A DNA stretch of 64,000 bases from positions 10,540,001 to 10,604,000 of the forward strand of contig OZ059897.1 in the NCBI GenBank assembly GCA_964057225.1, read 5' to 3'. The stretch comes from Auanema rhodensis. Its lineage: Eukaryota; Nematoda; Chromadorea; Rhabditida; Rhabditidae. The notes beneath the pieces are model-generated. The model was not told the origin of the DNA. It did not search any database and saw nothing but the letters and a program-made list of their open reading frames with translations. Of this stretch, positions 60,407-64,000 are shown in pieces (position 1 is the stretch's first letter; every line of letters starts with the position of its first letter). The translations under genes and the position numbers were made by a program.

Positions 60407-62990
60407 TTTTTTGTTTTGAAATTTAAATGCTATAAAATTATTGCTTGCTTGTCATGTTAGATTTGTTTAATTCAAATACTTATTTAAGTTCTATCAATTT
60501 TCGATTTAATCACGTTCAATCAACTGTATTGTTTTCAAAAATAAAGACAAAATTCAATTTCTGTTCATTGAATTAGAATTATCATGTTGTCACACAGAAA
60601 TTGAAGAATCTTAGTTCATTTCAGTAACAATGAACACACTAACTTTGTTAAGTTGTTGTAATATCGGCCCAAGTAATATAGTGGTTAGTACTCCACGTTG
60701 TGGCCGTGGCGACACAGATTCGATTCCTGTTTTGGGCATTTTTTGTTTTGAAATTTAAATGCTATAAACTTATTGCTTGCTTGTCATGTTAGATTTCTTT
60801 AATTTGAATACTTATTCAAGTTATAACAATTTACGATTTAATCACGTTCAATTAACTGTATTGTTTTCAAAAATAAAGACAAAATTCAATTTCTGTTCAT
60901 TGAATTAGAATTATCATGTTGTCACACAGAAATTGAAGAATCTTAGTTCATTTCAGTAACAATGAACACACTAACTTTGTTAAGTTGTTGTAATATCGGC
61001 CCAAGTAATATAGTGGTTAGTACTCCACGTTGTGGCCGTGGCGACACAGATTCGATTCCTGTTTTGGGCATTTTTTGTTTTGAAATTTAAATGCTATAAA
61101 ATTATTGCTTGCTTGTCATGTTAGATTTCTTTAATTTGAATACTTATTCAAGTTATAACAATTTTCGATTTAATCACTTTCAATCAACTGTATTGTTTTC
61201 AAAAATAAAGACAAAATTCAATTTCTGTTCATTGAATTAGAATTTTCATGTTGTCACACAGAAATTGAAGAATCTTAGTTCAATTCAGTAACAATAAACA
61301 CACTAACTTTGTTAAGTTGTTGTAATATCGGCCCAAGTAATATAGTGGTTAGTACTCCACGTTGTGGCCGTGGCGACACAGATTCGATTCCTGTCTTGGA
61401 CATTTTTTGTTTTGAAATTAAAATGCTACAAAATTATTGCTTGCTTGTCATGTAAGATTTCTTTAATATGAATACTTATTTAAGTTATAACAATTTTCGA
61501 TTTAATCACGTTCAATCAACTGTATTGTTTTCAAAAATAAAGACAAAATTCAATTTCTGTTCATTGAATTAGAATTTTCATGTTGTCACACAGAAATTGA
61601 AGAATCTTAGTTCAATTCAGTAACAATGAACACACTAACTTTGTTAAGTTGTTTTAATATCGGCTCAAGTAATATAGTGGTTAGTACTCCACGTTGTGGC
61701 CGTGGTGACACAGATTCGATTCCTGTCTTGGACATTTTTTGTTTTGAAATTTAAATGCTATAAAATTATTGCTTGCTTGTCATGTTAGATTTCTTTAATT
61801 TGAATACTTATTCAAGTTATAACAATTTTCGATTTAATCACGTTCAATCAACTGTATTGTTTTCAAAAATAAAGACAAAATTCAATTTCTGTTCATTGAA
61901 TTAGAATTTTCATGTTGTCACACAGAAATTGAAGAATCTTAGTTCAATTCAGTAACAATGAACACACTAACTTTGTTAAGTTGTTGTAATATCGGCCCAA
62001 GTAATATAGTGGTTAGTACTCTACGTTGTGGCCGTGGCGACACAGATTCGATTCCTGTCTTGGACATTTTTTGTTTTGAAATTAAAATGCTACAAAATTA
62101 TTGCTTGCTTGTCATGTTAGATTTCTTTAATTTGAATACTTATTTAAGTTATAACAATTTTCGATTTAATCACGTTCAATCAACTGTATTGTTTTCAAAA
62201 ATGAAGACAAAATTCAATTTCTGTTCATTGAATTAGAATTTTCATGTTGTCACACAGAAATTGAAGAATCTTAGTTTAATTCAGTAACAATGAACACACT
62301 AACTTTGTTAAGTTGTTGTTATATCGGCCCAAGTAATATAGTGGTTAGTACTCCACGTTGTGGCCGTGGCGACACAGATTCGATTCCTGTCTTGGATATT
62401 TTTTGTTTTGAAATTTAAATGCTATAAAATTATTGCTTGCTTGTCATGTTAGATTTCTTTAATTTGAATACTTATTCAAGTTATAACAATTTACGATTTA
62501 ATCACGTTCAATTAACTGTATTGTTTTCAAAAATAAAGACAAAATTCAATTTCTGTTCATTGAATTAGAATTATCATGTTGTCACACAGAAATTGAAGAA
62601 TCTTAGTTCATTTCAGTAACAATGAACACACTAACTTTGTTAAGTTGTTGTAATATCGGCCCAAGTAATATAGTGGTTAGTACTCCACGTTGTGGCCGTG
62701 GCGACACAGATTCGATTCCTGTCTTGGGCATTTTTTGTTTTGAAATTAAAATGCTACAAAATTATTGCTTGCTTGTCATGTTAGATTTCTTTAATTTGAA
62801 TACTTATTTAAGTTATAACAATTTTCGATTTAATCACGTTCAATCAACTGTATTGTTTTCAAAAATAAAGACAAAATTCAATTTCTGTTCATTGAATTAG
62901 AATTTTCATGTTGTCACACAGAAATTGAAGAATCTTAGTTCAATTCAGTAACAATGAACACACTAACTTTGTTAAGTTGTTGTAATATTG

Positions 62991-63062
62991 GCCCAAGTAG
63001 TATAGTGGTTAGTACTCCACGTTGTGGCCGTGGCGACACAGGTTCGATTCCTGTCTTGGGCA
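62991..63062 (+). tRNA. tRNA-His (GTG), intact
   Basis: Same 72 nt. Leader CTAACTTT/TATTGG, trailer AAATTAAAATG followed by TCTTGTTAG, as at 47946. Confidence 0.93.
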
Positions 63063-63654
63063 TTTTTTGTTTTGAAATTAAAATGCTATAAAATTATTGC
63101 TTGCTTGTCTTGTTAGATTTCTTTAATTTGAATACTTATTCAAGTTATAACAATTTTCGATTTAATCACGTTCAATCAACTGTATTGTTTTCAAAAATAA
63201 AGACAAAATTCAATTTCTGTTCATTGAATTAGAATTTTCATGTTGTCACACAGAAATTGAAGAATCTTAGTTCAATTCAGTAACAATGAACACACTAACT
63301 TTGTTAAGTTGTTGTAATATCGGCCCAAGTAATATAGTGGTTAGTACTCCACGTTGTGGCCGTGGCGACACAGATTCGATTCCTGTCTTGGGCATTTTTT
63401 GTTTTGAAATTAAAATGCTACAAAATTATTGCTTGCTTGTCATGTTAGATTTCTTTAATTTGAATACTTATTTAAGTTATAACAATTTTCGATTTAATCA
63501 CGTTCAATCAACTGTATTGTTTTCAAAAATAAAGACAAAATTCAATTTCTGTTCATTGAATTAGAATTTTCATGTTGTCACACAGAAATTGAAGAATCTT
63601 AGTTCATTTCAGTAACAATGAACACACTAACTTTGTTAAGTTGTTGTAATATTG

Positions 63655-63726
63655 GCCCAAGTAGTATAGTGGTTAGTACTCCACGTTGTGGCCGTGGCGA
63701 CACAGGTTCGATTCCTGTCTTGGGCA
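63655..63726 (+). tRNA. tRNA-His (GTG), intact
   Basis: Same 72 nt. Same flanks as 62991, two units away (664 bp). The last complete locus of the window. Confidence 0.93.
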
Positions 63727-63986
63727 TTTTTTGTTTTGAAATTAAAATGCTATAAAATTATTGCTTGCTTGTCTTGTTAGATTTCTTTAATTTGAATACT
63801 TATTCAAGTTATAACAATTTTCGATTTAATCACGTTCAATCAACTGTATTGTTTTCAAAAATAAAGACAAAATTCAATTTCTGTTCATTGAATTAGAATT
63901 TTCATGTTGTCACACAGAAATTGAAGAATCTTAGTTTAATTCAGTAACAATGAACACACTAACTTTGTTAAGTTGTTGTAATATCG

Positions 63987-64000
63987 GCCCAAGTAATATA
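63987..64000 (+). tRNA. tRNA-His-like locus cut by the window edge
   Basis: First 14 nt of the next locus, reading GCCCAAGTAATATA. A10 suggests a decayed copy, but the B box and acceptor lie outside the window. Confidence 0.6.

Larger units (their letters stand above)
48610..61330 (+). repeat. 15-unit duplication spanning the transposon
   Basis: Nine loci left of the transposon (48610 to 51267) match 57347 to 60003 in class and private markers. The three right of it (55355, 55687, 56019) match 60335, 60667, 60999. Subtracting the element and its target duplication, the offset is 15 units. The second copy has no transposon, so the insertion came after the duplication or affected only one copy. 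Confidence 0.9.
1226..62066 (+). pseudogene. Class II tRNA-His pseudogenes (A10, A53, A71): 94 copies
   Basis: Seventy-two-nt copies with GTG anticodon (one exception) and three shared G->A changes: G10 (A/C mismatch with C25, A box), G53 (mismatch with C61, B box GATTCGATTCC) and G71 (mismatch with C2, CTTGGAC). G1 positions: 1226, 1558, 2222, 2886, 3550, 6539, 6871, 7535, 8199, 8863, 9195, 9859, 10432, 11096, 11428, 11760, 12424, 12756, 13088, 13420, 14084, 14748, 15080, 16076, 16408, 17072, 17404, 17736, 18400, 19396, 19728, 20060, 21056, 21388, 21720, 22384, 22716, 23048, 23712, 24044, 24708, 25040, 25372, 26036, 27032, 27364, 27696, 28692, 29024, 29356, 30020, 30352, 30684, 31016, 32012, 32344, 32676, 33340, 33672, 34004, 34336, 35000, 35332, 35664, 35996, 36328, 36659, 37323, 37655, 37987, 38319, 38651, 39647, 39979, 40310, 40641, 40973, 41305, 41969, 42301, 42633, 42965, 43961, 48278, 48942, 50271, 50935, 57015, 57679, 59007, 59671, 61331, 61663, 61995. 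Extra changes: GCTTAAG at 16076 and 23712; CTTAGAC at 35000; T48 (GCGATAC) at 38319, 40973, 42965; CTACG anticodon stem at 48942, 57679, 61995. Confidence 0.85.
49274..62398 (+). pseudogene. tRNA-His pseudogenes ending CTTGGAT: 5 copies
   Basis: Copies at 49274, 51267, 58011, 60003 and 62327 end CTTGGAT, so G1 faces U72 and C2 faces A71. The first four also have CCTGG in the anticodon stem (C30/C40 mismatch), while 62327 has the normal CGTGG. A10 and A53 present. Confidence 0.8.
2554..63394 (+). pseudogene. tRNA-His pseudogenes with A10 and A53 but paired acceptor: 23 copies
   Basis: D-stem and T-stem each carry the A/C mismatch, while the acceptor 3' strand is GGGC, so all acceptor pairs form. 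G1 positions: 2554, 7867, 13752, 15744, 18068, 19064, 22052, 23380, 25704, 26700, 29688, 33008, 46285, 47614, 49938, 55687, 56019, 56351, 58675, 60667, 60999, 62659, 63323. Six of the copies after 49.9 kb, and 46285, have TTTTGGGC, turning G7-C66 into a G-U wobble. A tRNA finder might still score these as weak tRNA-His. Confidence 0.8.
55346..64000 (+). repeat. tRNA-His satellite array, right arm
   Basis: The array resumes after the transposon target duplication, with tRNA G1 positions at 55355 and then every 332 bp without any indel to 63987, where the window edge cuts the last tRNA after 14 nt. Six of 26 complete loci are intact. Much of this arm duplicates the left flank of the transposon: units 57347-60003 match 48610-51267 class by class, and 60335-60999 match 55355-56019. 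Confidence 0.97.

Noticed and set aside
1-64000. Mitochondrial or plastid tRNA cluster
   Set aside because: The tRNA has a canonical nuclear D-arm and internal promoter boxes, only one isoacceptor is present, and the array hosts an intron-containing nuclear-type transposon.

Overview
This window is eukaryotic satellite DNA: one long head-to-tail array of a 332-bp monomer, every monomer carrying a tRNA-His(GTG) gene or a decayed copy of one, all on the + strand. I count 181 complete tRNA-His-like loci plus one cut by the right edge (G1 at 63987). The array is interrupted once, at 51600-55345, by a 3.7-kb DNA transposon. The transposon gene has at least 15 short introns (mostly 39-50 nt), an AATAAA signal and TTTCAG/TTTAG-type acceptors. 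The tRNA D-arm is the standard animal/eukaryotic tRNA-His sequence. This points to an AT-rich eukaryotic nuclear genome, most likely an invertebrate with compact introns (nematode-like intron sizes). The exact taxon cannot be read from the sequence.

Monomer layout (positions for the first one): tRNA 230-301, a T6 run acting as Pol III terminator at 302-307, then about 255 bp of AT-rich spacer, which includes an 11-bp inverted repeat (arms 116-126 and 158-168 in the partial unit at the left edge). Thirty-one copies have the same fully paired 72-nt cloverleaf and look functional. Ten more keep the B-box base G53 but carry one or a few other changes. The other 140 all carry G53->A, which breaks the T-stem and the B box, and most also carry G10->A (A box and D-stem) and G71->A (acceptor). 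Intact copies are common in units near both ends (9 of the first 30 loci, 14 of the last 50) and rare in the middle (8 of 101 loci between about 10 and 43.5 kb).

The array has higher-order structure: a 5,313-bp repeat (230-3881 versus 5543-9194), a clean tandem duplication of 23 monomers (15744-23379 and 23380-31015, 7,636 bp), a nested 10-monomer tandem duplication (27696-31015 and 31016-34335, 3,320 bp), shorter shuffled blocks at 36-43 kb, a two-unit alternation of intact and decayed copies at 44.6-48.0 kb, and a 15-unit duplication that straddles the transposon (48610-56350 versus 57347-61330).

The transposon has about 220-bp terminal inverted repeats, a 10-bp target duplication ending on nucleotide G1 of a tRNA gene, and a single gene of about 815 codons. 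I read the product as a MULE-type (Mutator superfamily, possibly Phantom-like) DDE transposase with a C-terminal SWIM zinc finger. Its reading frame is continuous over 16 inferred exons except for one extra T in a T6 run. The matching monomer at 60335 is the empty site, which proves the insertion and its target duplication. No other protein-coding gene is supported; the many similar 68-92-codon open frames in the array are read-throughs of the tRNA repeat.
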